Shown: one piece after another, positions 51,414 to 62,220 of the stretch | How positions within the stretch are numbered: position 1 is the first letter of the stretch | Layout of the letters: the number at the start of each line of letters is the position of its first letter | DNA from: Poriferisodalis sp965214215 | Lineage (GTDB): Bacteria > Actinomycetota > Acidimicrobiia > Acidimicrobiales > Poriferisodalaceae | Reading direction: 5' to 3' | Length of the DNA stretch: 64,000 nt | Assembly: GCF_965214215.1 (NCBI RefSeq) | Contig: NZ_CBDCBD010000003.1 | Coordinates: 2,666,001-2,730,000 of the forward strand | Program-made: the position numbers and the translations under genes | Notes under the pieces: generated by a model | Seen by the model: only the letters and a program-made list of their open reading frames with translations | Database searches by the model: none | What the model was told of the DNA's origin: nothing

Positions 51414-51935
51414 TCACAGATAGACACCGGCACGCTCCGCTCCACGAGGCTGTTGTGACTCGCTGCCCGCTTCGAGGGCGTTGCCGCGCATGCTGCGCAA
51501 CTGCCGTTCGGCCATCATCTGCTGCGCCGAGACCGCCGCCTGGATGCCGTGGAACAGCCCCTCGAGCCATCCCACGAGCTGAGCCTGCGCGATGCGCAGC
51601 TCAGGGCCCGACGGGATGTCGTCGTCCAATGGCAGCACAAGGCGGTTCAACTCATCTGCGAGCGGTTCGGACAAGGCAGTCGCCAGTTCGTCGACCGACA
51701 GGTGATACACGTCTCGCATTCGGTCGCGACCTGCTTCGTCGAGTTCCGCGTGACGGACTTCTTCCAGCAGCTTGCGGATCATGCCGCCGATGCGCATGAG
51801 CTTCGCCGGTTCAGGAACGAAAGGCTCGTCAACATCGTCTTCTGTGAATGGTCCGCCATCCAGCAGCTCACCCTGTTCTGGGTCTTGAACCGAATCGCCA
51901 ACCACCACCGAAATGCTATCTGGCGAGAAATCCAT
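51414..51935 (-). CDS. bpa: Bacterial proteasome activator (Bpa/PafE)
   Basis: A 173-residue acidic, helical protein. PAKLMRIGGMIRKLLEEVRHAELDEAGRDRMRDVYHLSVDEL and ELRIAQAQLVGWLEGLFHGIQAAVSAQQMMA match Bpa/PafE, a ring-shaped, ATP-independent activator of the 20S proteasome. It ends in GVYL, the HbYX-type tail (GQYL in Mycobacterium tuberculosis) that opens the proteasome gate. The ATG at 51935 begins the conserved part; an upstream start adds a Cys-containing stretch of doubtful reality. Confidence 0.88.
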   Translation of the reverse strand: MDFSPDSISVVVGDSVQDPEQGELLDGGPFTEDDVDEPFVPEPAKLMRIGGMIRKLLEEVRHAELDEAGRDRMRDVYHLSVDELATALSEPLADELNRLVLPLDDDIPSGPELRIAQAQLVGWLEGLFHGIQAAVSAQQMMAERQLRSMRGNALEAGSESQQPRGAERAGVYL

Positions 51936-52019
51936 CGCCCCCGGCCCAGAATGCTCCCGCCCGCATAGACACTGGCGCATACGTGGCGAAGCCGTGCCGC
52001 TCGGGCCGCTTGGGACCGG

Positions 52020-53156
52020 CTACATCAGCGCGAAGGGAACCAGCATCTCCTCCGACGTCAGGCCTCCGTGTCGACCGATGAGCGGGTGATGCGGCCGATC
52101 CTCGTCGGGCATCGTGAACGCCTGCAGGCCCCGGGGCACGAGCGCGACATCGCCGAGCCGACGCCGGGCCGGTTCGGTGATGTGGCGGCCCAGCCAGTGT
52201 TCGTCCAGCACCTGCTCCACGGGGGCGATCTCGGCGAAGCCGGCGTAGCGCTCGCAGCGAGCCACAAGTTCAACGGCCGCACCTGCTCGGGCATGCAGCC
52301 ACAGCATCCTGGCTTCGCCTGACCACTCGCCGGTGAATTCGGCGACCTCCGCGTCGATCATGACCGGCGGCTCGACAACTTCGACGACGCCATGATCGGC
52401 CGTGACAATCAGCGGGACGTCGTCCCCGACGTCGCTGCGCAACGCGACGGCGAGACATTCCACGCTGGCGAGGGTCGACCGGTAGCGGTCGCCGAGGCCG
52501 AATTCGTGGGCAACCTTGTCGAGCGTGTCGTAGTAGGCGAAGACGAGCTGAAAGCCCTCGTCGACCGCAACCCGAACACGCTGCACGATGTCGGACACCT
52601 CGCGCCATCCCCGCATGGAACCACCGCGCAGGTGTGCAGCGCTGAACCCGCTGTCGCGAAACTCCGCACGTGTCACCACCGCCACCGACTGACCGCAGAA
52701 GGGATCGACCGGCTGCAATTCCTCGGGCAGCAGCTCCATGCGAACATCGCGCCCGCCAGCACGCCAGCGAAGCGCATTGAGCAGGCCTAACGGGGTGCGG
52801 ACGCGATAGCCGACCAGCCCATGCTCGCCCGGTGCCGCCCCCGTGGCGAGCGATGTCAGGGCCGTCGCGGTCGTGCTCGGCGCAACCGTGGTGACCGGCG
52901 CAGCCGCATCACTTGCTGCGGCTAGCGACGGTGCCAATGAGCGATGGCGGCGCAACTGGTGCCATCCGAGTCCGTCGACGACCAGCAAGACGACAGTGCG
53001 CGCCGCAGCGACGGCATCGTCGATGAGTTCGGTTGCGACGCCGGCGAGGAGTCCAGGAACCACGGCCGTGATGCAGCGGCCGCCATATGCCGGCAGGGTG
53101 CGATCGAGAGCCAAAGGCTCGCTGTCCGCTCCGAGGTCGGTGGCGACGGCTTCCAT
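52020..53156 (-). CDS. Alkaline phosphatase-superfamily (phosphodiesterase/nucleotide pyrophosphatase-like) protein
   Basis: A 378-residue protein. It has VLLVVDGLGWHQL (~residue 58, metal Asp), VAPSTTATALTSLATGAAPGEHGLVGY (~93-120, catalytic Thr and His), YYDTLDKVAHEFG (~210, metal Asp/His) and IVTADHGVVEV (~255, metal Asp-His). This is the NPP-type dizinc active site. No signal peptide, so it is probably cytoplasmic. Substrate unknown. It is divergent from the Rrf2 gene. Confidence 0.87.
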   Translation of the reverse strand: MEAVATDLGADSEPLALDRTLPAYGGRCITAVVPGLLAGVATELIDDAVAAARTVVLLVVDGLGWHQLRRHRSLAPSLAAASDAAAPVTTVAPSTTATALTSLATGAAPGEHGLVGYRVRTPLGLLNALRWRAGGRDVRMELLPEELQPVDPFCGQSVAVVTRAEFRDSGFSAAHLRGGSMRGWREVSDIVQRVRVAVDEGFQLVFAYYDTLDKVAHEFGLGDRYRSTLASVECLAVALRSDVGDDVPLIVTADHGVVEVVEPPVMIDAEVAEFTGEWSGEARMLWLHARAGAAVELVARCERYAGFAEIAPVEQVLDEHWLGRHITEPARRRLGDVALVPRGLQAFTMPDEDRPHHPLIGRHGGLTSEEMLVPFALM

Positions 53157-53217
53157 GACGCCGACCCTAAGAGGCTGAGCCGATAGGCGCAGCCGCGGCT
53201 GGGGCTACGCTGCCATC

Positions 53218-53685
53218 GTGGCGGTCTCGACGCGGGGAGACTACGCAAGCCGCGCGTTGCTGTCCCTGGTCCTCAACGACAACGGCCGACCGACATCGGT
53301 GCGCGACATTGCGGAGCGCACCGGGCTGCCCCAGCCGTACCTCGAGCAGATCTTGCTCGCGCTCAAGGGGGCCGGCCTGGTTCGTTCGAAGCGCGGCGTC
53401 GGCGGCGGCTATGTGATGGCCCGCGACCCAGCCGACGTCACGATCGGGATGATCGTGCGGGCTGTCGACGGTCCGATAGCCCTCGGCGACTTCGGCCAGC
53501 CTCATCAAGACGGCGCCTGCGATCACGAAGGGCAATGTGTGCTGCTCGCGATCTGGGACTCGGTCGGCCATCGCATGCGCGCCGAGCTGGATTCCTACAG
53601 CCTCGCCGCCGTTGCGGAGGTCGCCCGGGGGCTCGCGCCGTGGCCAGCGGCCGCCGTCGAGACGGTTGAGCCACCCGGCCGCTGA
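53218..53685 (+). CDS. Rrf2-family transcriptional regulator
   Basis: A 155-residue winged-helix protein. STRGDYASRALLSLVLNDNGRPTSVRDIAERTGLPQPYLEQIL is the DNA-binding domain and RSKRGVGGGYVMARDPADVTIGMIVRAVDGPI the wing and dimer helix. The cluster-binding region has CDHEGQC, only two clear cysteines where IscR has three, so Fe-S sensing may be altered or absent. GTG start. Targets are not evident from its neighbours. Confidence 0.87.
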   Translation: MAVSTRGDYASRALLSLVLNDNGRPTSVRDIAERTGLPQPYLEQILLALKGAGLVRSKRGVGGGYVMARDPADVTIGMIVRAVDGPIALGDFGQPHQDGACDHEGQCVLLAIWDSVGHRMRAELDSYSLAAVAEVARGLAPWPAAAVETVEPPGR

Positions 53686-53690
53686 GCGAC

Positions 53691-54641
53691 TCAGTCCGTC
53701 GGGAATGCCGACGGTTCTGAGCCGAATCGTGCGAGCGCCTCGCCAAAATCCTTCGGCATCGGTGCGCTGAAACCCATGGCGGCACCAGAAGCGGGATGGC
53801 GGAATGTCAGCCGGGCCGCATGCAGCAACGGACGGCCGATGCCGAAAGGATCAGGGACGCCGTAGGTCAGGTCTCCGAGCAGCGGGAGCCCAATGCTGGC
53901 CAGATGCACCCGGATCTGATGCGTCCGTCCCGTTTCGAGCCCGCATCGAAGCAGCGTTGCATCACAGGGATGGGCATAGGTCTCCACGACGCTGTAGTGC
54001 GTACGGGCCTCACGCCCCTCGGCCGATACAGCCATCAGCGTGCGATGCTCCCGATCCCGTCCTATCGGGGCGTCAATCGTGCCCGTCGGCGACGGCGGAT
54101 GCCCGCGCGCCAACGCTGCATAGATCCTGCGGACCTCCCGCCGCGCAAGCTGTTCGACCAGGCCGTCGTAAGCCGCCGGACTGCGCGCGCACACCATGAC
54201 GCCGCTCGTCCCGCGGTCGAGCCGGTGCACGATGCCGGGTCGGTCGGGTTCGCCCACTTCCGCCATCTCGGGATATCGCTGAACAAGGGCATCTGCGAGC
54301 GTGCCCTGGGGGTGTCCGGTGCCGGGATGGGTGACCACCCCAGACGGCTTGTCGACCACGACGAGGTCACGGTCGGCGTGCAGGACATCGAACGAGGCGA
54401 CCCCACGGTGCCGCTCACGGACCAGAGCTACAGCCTGCACCTCGGTCACCTCGACCCTCGAACCCGGCGCGACCCGCACCGAGCCAGCCCGAGCTACCTC
54501 TCCGTCGATCAGCACGCAACCCTCGGCAACCATCTTCGACGTGTCGGAGCGGGACCGTCCGGTCAGCAACGACAGCGCCCGGTCGATCCGCTCACCGGAC
54601 AGTGATTCGGGAATCTCGAGACTCAGCAGTCGATCGCTCAC
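53691..54641 (-). CDS. rluD: RluD-like 23S rRNA pseudouridine synthase
   Basis: A 316-residue protein: S4 RNA-binding domain (residues ~10-70, ERIDRALSLLTGRSRSDTSKMVAEGCVLIDG) and a RluA-family catalytic domain with GIVHRLDRGTSGVMV (catalytic Asp). TGRTHQIRVHLASIGLPLLGD comes later. GTG at 54641 overlaps the lspA stop as GTGA. The usual target is helix 69 of 23S rRNA; close paralogues have other sites. Confidence 0.9.
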   Translation of the reverse strand: MSDRLLSLEIPESLSGERIDRALSLLTGRSRSDTSKMVAEGCVLIDGEVARAGSVRVAPGSRVEVTEVQAVALVRERHRGVASFDVLHADRDLVVVDKPSGVVTHPGTGHPQGTLADALVQRYPEMAEVGEPDRPGIVHRLDRGTSGVMVCARSPAAYDGLVEQLARREVRRIYAALARGHPPSPTGTIDAPIGRDREHRTLMAVSAEGREARTHYSVVETYAHPCDATLLRCGLETGRTHQIRVHLASIGLPLLGDLTYGVPDPFGIGRPLLHAARLTFRHPASGAAMGFSAPMPKDFGEALARFGSEPSAFPTD

Positions 54642-55123
54642 TCGGGCGCCTCTCGGACGGCGGAGGCACTGCGCCGTTCGCTGCGATAGAGATGAAGCAG
54701 CACGACGACGAGCCCGACAGTGATGGCAGCGTCGGCCACGTTGAATATCGGCCACCACTGCAGATCGATGAAGTCCACGACAGCACCGCGCCCCCAGGCT
54801 GCTCCGCGGAACAGCCGGTCAGCCAGATTGCCGAGTGCTCCTCCGATGATCCCACCGAGACCGGCCCGGGCCCACGCTCCTTGCACCCGGCGCAGGAAGT
54901 ACCACAGCAACCCGACGATGATGATGGCCGCAATCGCCAGAACGGGGCCCAGACCGCTGCCCGCGGAAAAGGCGAAGCCCGTGTTGTGCACGAGCCGCAG
55001 ACGCAGTGTCCACACCAGGTCGATGATCTGGTCGTCGAGCGCGGCAGTGGCCCACGTTTTGGTGATCTGGTCCCCGCAGAGAATGACCCCCGAGATGAGG
55101 ACGACCCTGAGATTGCGGGTCAC
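54638..55123 (-). CDS. lspA: Lipoprotein signal peptidase (signal peptidase II)
   Basis: A 161-residue, four-helix membrane protein. The catalytic aspartates are in GNLADRLFRG and VVDFIDLQWWPIFNVADAAI, and LVHNTGFAFS is the conserved N-terminal loop. It cleaves prolipoproteins such as the PotD protein in this window after diacylglyceryl transfer. GTG start. The lspA-rluD coupling is common in bacteria. Confidence 0.93.
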   Translation of the reverse strand: MTRNLRVVLISGVILCGDQITKTWATAALDDQIIDLVWTLRLRLVHNTGFAFSAGSGLGPVLAIAAIIIVGLLWYFLRRVQGAWARAGLGGIIGGALGNLADRLFRGAAWGRGAVVDFIDLQWWPIFNVADAAITVGLVVVLLHLYRSERRSASAVREAPE

Positions 55124-55169
55124 GCGGCTGCGTGCAGCGGACGGGCAGGGTGCGAACCCCTGGTGCCTG

Positions 55170-55718
55170 TCAGAGCCGGCGCCATGCCGGACCACTGCTC
55201 TTGACCTCCACCCGCATCGAAGCGTGTGGGATGGCCTCAAGGCGCTCCTTGGGGATCGGTTTCCCCGAGATGACACAGATGCCGTACGTGCCATCTTCGA
55301 TACGCGCCAATGCGGCGTCGATTTCGGCGATCTCCTCACGCTCGCGAGCTGAGATCTGCAGCGCCCGATCGCGCTCCACGGCGATGGAATCCCCTTCGCC
55401 GGATTCCTCGTCGAACTGGACATCACCAGGTTCGCGCTCGTTGACAAGCTGCTCAGCTTCGGCTTCGTACCGCTCTGCGTGCTCGGTATAGCGGCGGCGC
55501 TCGGCCAGCAGGGCCTGGCGCTGCTTTTCGAGAAACACCTCGCCGAATCGCGACTTCGTGACCTTGCGTCGCGGCGCTGCCTTCTTCTTGGGTGCCGTGG
55601 CGGTAGCGCTGGCCTTTTTCGCAGTGGTCTGAGCCCCGGAGGTGTTCGCAGACTTCTTGCGCGCTGGCGCCTTCTTCGCGGCAGCTTTGCGGGCGGAAGC
55701 CTTTTTCGCGGTTGCCAT
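55170..55718 (-). CDS. DksA/TraR-like protein with degenerate zinc finger and Lys/Ala-rich N-terminus
   Basis: A 182-residue protein. Residues 1-55 are a Lys/Ala-rich, histone-like tail. Residues ~60-140 form a coiled coil with EKQRQALLAERRRYTEHAERYEAEAEQL. The C-terminus, GTYGICVISGKPIPKERLEAIPHA, is the DksA/TraR finger, but only the first cysteine remains: Ser replaces the second and the distal pair is missing. DksA proteins act in the RNA polymerase secondary channel. Loss of zinc ligands is known in some DksA relatives. Lies upstream of lspA on the same strand and divergent from ileS. Confidence 0.82.
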   Translation of the reverse strand: MATAKKASARKAAAKKAPARKKSANTSGAQTTAKKASATATAPKKKAAPRRKVTKSRFGEVFLEKQRQALLAERRRYTEHAERYEAEAEQLVNEREPGDVQFDEESGEGDSIAVERDRALQISAREREEIAEIDAALARIEDGTYGICVISGKPIPKERLEAIPHASMRVEVKSSGPAWRRL

Positions 55719-55882
55719 GGCCCCTCCCCTCTGCGGCGAAGCGGCATTCTAGGTCGTTGCCTCGGTATGTGGTCGGAGCATCGAGGCGCCGTCGATTCCG
55801 ATGCCTCAGGGGTACCCTCGCTGTCTCGTGGGTCGGCTCGTGGGCCAGCCCGTACTCTCGGCGGGACGAAAACACAGCCTGC

Positions 55883-55888
55883 AGGAGG
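55883..55888 (+). promoter_or_regulatory. Shine-Dalgarno of ileS (fixes the GTG start)
   Basis: AGGAGG at 55883-55888 stands five bases before GTG 55894. This selects residue 1 as the Met of MKREPVNTVYPRV and rejects the 31-residue longer frame starting at 55801. Confidence 0.8.
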
Positions 55889-55893
55889 CGCTG

Positions 55894-59076
<3,183 letters not shown>

Positions 59077-59109
59077 CCGCACGCCGGCTCGGAATGCGGG
59101 CTGTGCCCG

Positions 59110-59724
59110 CTAGGCCGAAAGCGGTTCCTTGCGGATCAGCGCATCCAGGAACGGATCGTCGAGTTCGGAAAGTGCAAGCGGTGGCCGGTCGGCGCTGAAG
59201 TCGGAATCTGAGGGGTCAGCGGCGTCGTCAGCATCAAGGTCATCTTCAGCTTCGTCGTCCGCCTCACGGATCGGACCTACGTCGACTACGTCATGGTGGG
59301 CATCAGGCTGCTCCGCAGCGTCGGCGGGGCTCGTGGCAAGCGGAGCGACGATCGCGGGCAGGGCCGGCGCTGCCTCGCTGACCTCGACGGCATAGCCGGC
59401 CTCGGTAAGCGTCTTGGAGATCTCGGTGCGCACAAGCCCCGATAGCGCCTCGGTCAGGTCATCGCTCGCCGTCTTGAACGCTTCGTCCAGTGCCTGGCTG
59501 CCTGCGGCTTGCAGGGCTGCGAGTGCATCTGCGATCTGCGCGACGGTCTGGGGTGAGAGCTGCACCTCCACGGGCTGCGATGGAGATCCCGACTCCACGC
59601 TGGCCATGCGTTGATCGATCTCGGAGATCTGCGTCGCCAAGGTCGCGAGCTGTGCGCCGATGGTCTCGAGTAAGCCCTCGCCTTCCTTGTCGGTGGGCTC
59701 GACAGGAGAAGTTGGGCTCGCCAT
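59110..59724 (-). CDS. Hypothetical acidic coiled-coil protein in the DivIVA position
   Basis: A 204-residue protein with no recognised domain. Residues ~15-45 (LLETIGAQLATLATQISEIDQRMASV) and ~60-115 (LSPQTVAQIADALAALQAAG, SDDLTEALSGLVRTEISKTLTEAGY) form amphipathic helices. Residues ~125-185 are a disordered Asp/Glu/Ala tail. It follows sepF-yggT where related actinobacteria encode DivIVA/Wag31, but the DivIVA N-terminal motif is absent. A role in division or polar growth is only suggested by position. Confidence 0.6.
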   Translation of the reverse strand: MASPTSPVEPTDKEGEGLLETIGAQLATLATQISEIDQRMASVESGSPSQPVEVQLSPQTVAQIADALAALQAAGSQALDEAFKTASDDLTEALSGLVRTEISKTLTEAGYAVEVSEAAPALPAIVAPLATSPADAAEQPDAHHDVVDVGPIREADDEAEDDLDADDAADPSDSDFSADRPPLALSELDDPFLDALIRKEPLSA

Positions 59725-59758
59725 GGCGCGGAATGTACCAGCCTTCAGGCGACGATCC

Positions 59759-60028
59759 CTAACCGCCAGAGCTCCCGCAGATGACCGCCCGGAACACCTG
59801 CAACCCGATCAGCAGCACGATCGGCGAGAGATCCAGCGCCATGCGCCCGAGCCGAACCGCCGGCAAGGCTCGCCGGAGCGGTCCCATGATGGGCTCGGTG
59901 ATACGCACCAGCCACGTCCGCACCACCGTGACCGGGCTCTCGGGCGACAGTGGGATCCAGCTGAACATGACGCGCGCGAAGACCGCGATGATGTACAGCA
60001 GCAGCAGACTGCACAGCAGGCCTGTCAT
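59759..60028 (-). CDS. YggT-family membrane protein
   Basis: An 89-residue protein with two membrane helices, LLCSLLLLYIIAVFARVMFSWIP and LSPIVLLIGLQVFRAVI, joined by ITEPIMGPLRRALP, the YggT signature. The ATG at 60028 gives the typical length. Begins 31 bases after sepF; YggT proteins accompany sepF/ftsZ and are linked to envelope functions. Confidence 0.88.
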   Translation of the reverse strand: MTGLLCSLLLLYIIAVFARVMFSWIPLSPESPVTVVRTWLVRITEPIMGPLRRALPAVRLGRMALDLSPIVLLIGLQVFRAVICGSSGG

Positions 60029-60059
60029 CGTGTCGCCCGGGGTTCCGCGCTGGAGCGTC

Positions 60060-60557
60060 TCAGCGCTCGGCGTCCTGCGCGGAAACCGAATGATGTTCGT
60101 CGTCGCTGACCACGACATTGACAGGCACGAGCATGTACACGGCGTTGGCGACCTTGCGCATCTCGCCGTCGCGGGCGTAACACAGCCCGCTGGCAAAGTC
60201 GAGCAGCCGGCGGGCCGTGTCGCGGTCGAGCCCTTGCAGGTTCAAGATGATCGGCTGGTCACGCTTGAAGCGGTCTCCGATCTGCTGGGCATCATCGAAC
60301 ATCCGGGGCATGAGCACAAAGGGCTGTGCAGTCGACGTCGCCACGCGGCGCACCGCAGAAGCCGGCAGGTCAGCCGACGATTGCGGCACCGTCGCAGGCG
60401 CTCGTTCGACCACGGTCACACCGCTCTGGCTGGTTTGATCGGCAAACGCGTCCGCCGCGGGCAAGTCTCCCGGAACGGCGCGTTCGACCGGCGGCGCATA
60501 GCTGTCATCAGGGCCCAAGCCCAGATAGCTCATTGCCTGCTTCATGAACGATGCCAT
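60060..60557 (-). CDS. sepF: Cell division protein SepF
   Basis: A 165-residue protein. The amphipathic N-terminus (ASFMKQAMSYLGLG) is the expected membrane anchor. A variable linker follows, then the FtsZ-binding/dimerising C-terminal domain: PRMFDDAQQIGDRFKRDQPIILNLQGLDRDTARRLLDFASGLCYA. It tethers FtsZ to the membrane in bacteria lacking FtsA/ZipA. Neighbour order with yggT, yggS, pgeF and ftsZ is classic. Confidence 0.93.
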   Translation of the reverse strand: MASFMKQAMSYLGLGPDDSYAPPVERAVPGDLPAADAFADQTSQSGVTVVERAPATVPQSSADLPASAVRRVATSTAQPFVLMPRMFDDAQQIGDRFKRDQPIILNLQGLDRDTARRLLDFASGLCYARDGEMRKVANAVYMLVPVNVVVSDDEHHSVSAQDAER

Positions 60558-60632
60558 GCAGAACCTCAGTGAGAACGGCCTCGATGCGGAAACTGTCTCG
60601 ACCGCAAAGGGTACCGACTTGTCAAGTTGCGG

Positions 60633-61316
60633 TCAGGCATCCTGCGTGAGGGCATCTCGCTGCGGTCGATTGCCAAACAGGGCAGTCCCGATGCGCACCA
60701 GCGTCGAGCCCGCCCTGACGGCTGCTTCGAGATCCGCGCTCATGCCCATGCAGCGCTGCTCGAGTTGGTGACGATCAGCAAATCGGGCGACCTCGTGGAA
60801 CGCAGTTTCGATCTGCGCAGGCGCGCCTTGCGGGCCGATCGCCATGCAACCGGCGACCTCGAGTCCTTCGGAACGCGCGACTGTCACCAACGCCGAGGCC
60901 TCGGCGGGCTCACAACCGCCCTGGCTGGCGGTACCGCTCACATCGAGCTGCACGAAGACCGCTGCGCCCGGTGCATGCTGCGCGATCTGGGAGACGAGCC
61001 GTACCCGATCGACGCTCTGCCACACGCCCACTACGCCCGCTAGCTGGCGGACCTTGTTCGACTGCAGCCGTCCGATGAAATGGACATCGACGGCGTTCTT
61101 GGTCACCGAATCCAGTTCATCCCATTTCCCCCGCAGCTCCTGTGCATAGTTCTCACCGACCATCGTCAAGCCGGCGCCCGCTGCTGCTTCGATTGCCGAG
61201 TGGTCGAAGCCCTTGGTCACCGCGACGACGCCGATCTTGTCCGTATCGCCTCCGGCATCGGCGATGCGGTTGCGGACCCGCTCGATTCGCTGGCGGACAT
61301 CCGCGGTATCAATCAC
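60633..61316 (-). CDS. yggS: YggS-family PLP homeostasis protein (PLPBP)
   Basis: A 227-residue alanine-racemase-like TIM barrel that binds pyridoxal phosphate. The PLP lysine is in VGVVAVTKGFD-like sequence (~36), and VHFIGRLQSNKVRQL and GMSADLEAAVRAGSTLVRIGTALFG are family blocks. The GTG at 61316 overlaps the pgeF TGA by eight bases. It buffers PLP supply; no enzymatic reaction is known. Confidence 0.92.
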   Translation of the reverse strand: MIDTADVRQRIERVRNRIADAGGDTDKIGVVAVTKGFDHSAIEAAAGAGLTMVGENYAQELRGKWDELDSVTKNAVDVHFIGRLQSNKVRQLAGVVGVWQSVDRVRLVSQIAQHAPGAAVFVQLDVSGTASQGGCEPAEASALVTVARSEGLEVAGCMAIGPQGAPAQIETAFHEVARFADRHQLEQRCMGMSADLEAAVRAGSTLVRIGTALFGNRPQRDALTQDA

Positions 61317-62097
61317 TCGGGGCCCCGCCTTGCGGGTCAGCCTCCAGGAAGGGGAGCGCAGAGGTGAACCTTCCCGTTGTCGCACCAGTTGCTTCCCGCG
61401 CTTGTTCGCTGTCGCTCACGGGCCGCTCGGGCCACGGCTTCGCCTCCAGGCGGATCAGGACCGCCGTGCGTCCGCGCTCCCCACGGGCCCGATGCGAGAA
61501 GTAGCGCTCGTCCGATGCCGTGCAGCGCCCGATCTCGCGGTCGATGACGGCCCCATGGCTTCGCAATGCCAGCCGGGCAGCCTCGCCGAGATCGAGCGCC
61601 GGCGTGCCCCACGATGTCCTCGCAGCCACCGAGGGCCCAAATGCGGTGGTTGCTGTGGAGAGCTCACAGGCGCCGAACTCGTAGTGCAGTGGACAGATAT
61701 GGGGCCCGACCACGGCACGCACGTCTCGAATCCCGTGGTGGCGCAGCTCAGCCAGCGTTGCGGGCACGACGCCTTCGAGCAGTCCCCGCCAGCCTGCGTG
61801 GATCACCGCAACAGTCCCGTCACCGTTGGCGTCTGCCCCGTACAGCGCTACCGGCACACAGTCGGCGGTGCGCACTGCGAGCGTGGCCTGCGGCGCCGAT
61901 GTCCACGCTGCGTCTGCGCAGGTGCCCTGTTGGCCTCCGGGCCGTGTGACCTCGACCACCCGCGTGCCATGCACCTGACGCAACACGGTCACCGCCCGAG
62001 GAGCGGAACCATCGAGAGGGGCGCAGTCACCGTCGCAGCGTTCGGTGACCATGATGCGCACCACGCTGTTCCCGCAGCGCCGACGCAGCGTCAACAT
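61309..62097 (-). CDS. pgeF: PgeF/YlmD family (DUF152, purine nucleoside phosphorylase-like) protein with repeat-derived tail
   Basis: A 262-residue protein. RTADCVPVAL (~77), HAGWRGLLEGVV (~98) and VVGPHICPLHYE (~128) supply the zinc-binding His/Cys. The family was called multicopper polyphenol oxidase; members show purine nucleoside phosphorylase/deaminase or peptidoglycan-editing activity. The conserved domain ends near RTAVLIRLEAK (~216). The last ~45 residues are largely encoded by repeat B (61355-61442), which extends the gene until it overlaps yggS. Confidence 0.88.
   Translation of the reverse strand: MLTLRRRCGNSVVRIMVTERCDGDCAPLDGSAPRAVTVLRQVHGTRVVEVTRPGGQQGTCADAAWTSAPQATLAVRTADCVPVALYGADANGDGTVAVIHAGWRGLLEGVVPATLAELRHHGIRDVRAVVGPHICPLHYEFGACELSTATTAFGPSVAARTSWGTPALDLGEAARLALRSHGAVIDREIGRCTASDERYFSHRARGERGRTAVLIRLEAKPWPERPVSDSEQAREATGATTGRFTSALPFLEADPQGGAPSD
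61355..61442 (+). repeat. Dispersed repeat B, copy 2 (inside the 3' end of pgeF)
   Basis: Matches 47060-47148 over nearly its full length in the same orientation. Read on the minus strand it encodes PVSDSEQAREATGATTGRFTS of PgeF; the other copy, in the equivalent frame, would encode SDSEQERETTGATAGRFT. The two differ by substitutions only in this core. Confidence 0.75.
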
Positions 62098-62220
62098 GCC
62101 ACATCATCCCAAACGGGCGCGCCTAGTGATCCGGTTTGCAGCGTCGCGCACAAACGCGGAGATGGCGGCGGCCAGCGTCGAGGTGTTGGCGTTGGGAACG
62201 GTCGCGATGGGACCCCGGCG

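Noticed and set aside
51981..52019. A third, partial copy of repeat B (CGAAGCCGTG, CGCTCGGGCC)
   Set aside because: Only short GC-rich words match and their order differs from the two real copies; likely chance.
55719..55893. T-box leader for ileS
   Set aside because: The spacer is too short and lacks a T-box-like AGGGTGG-ACCGCG sequence; the only similar string (AGGGGTACC) has no antiterminator partner.
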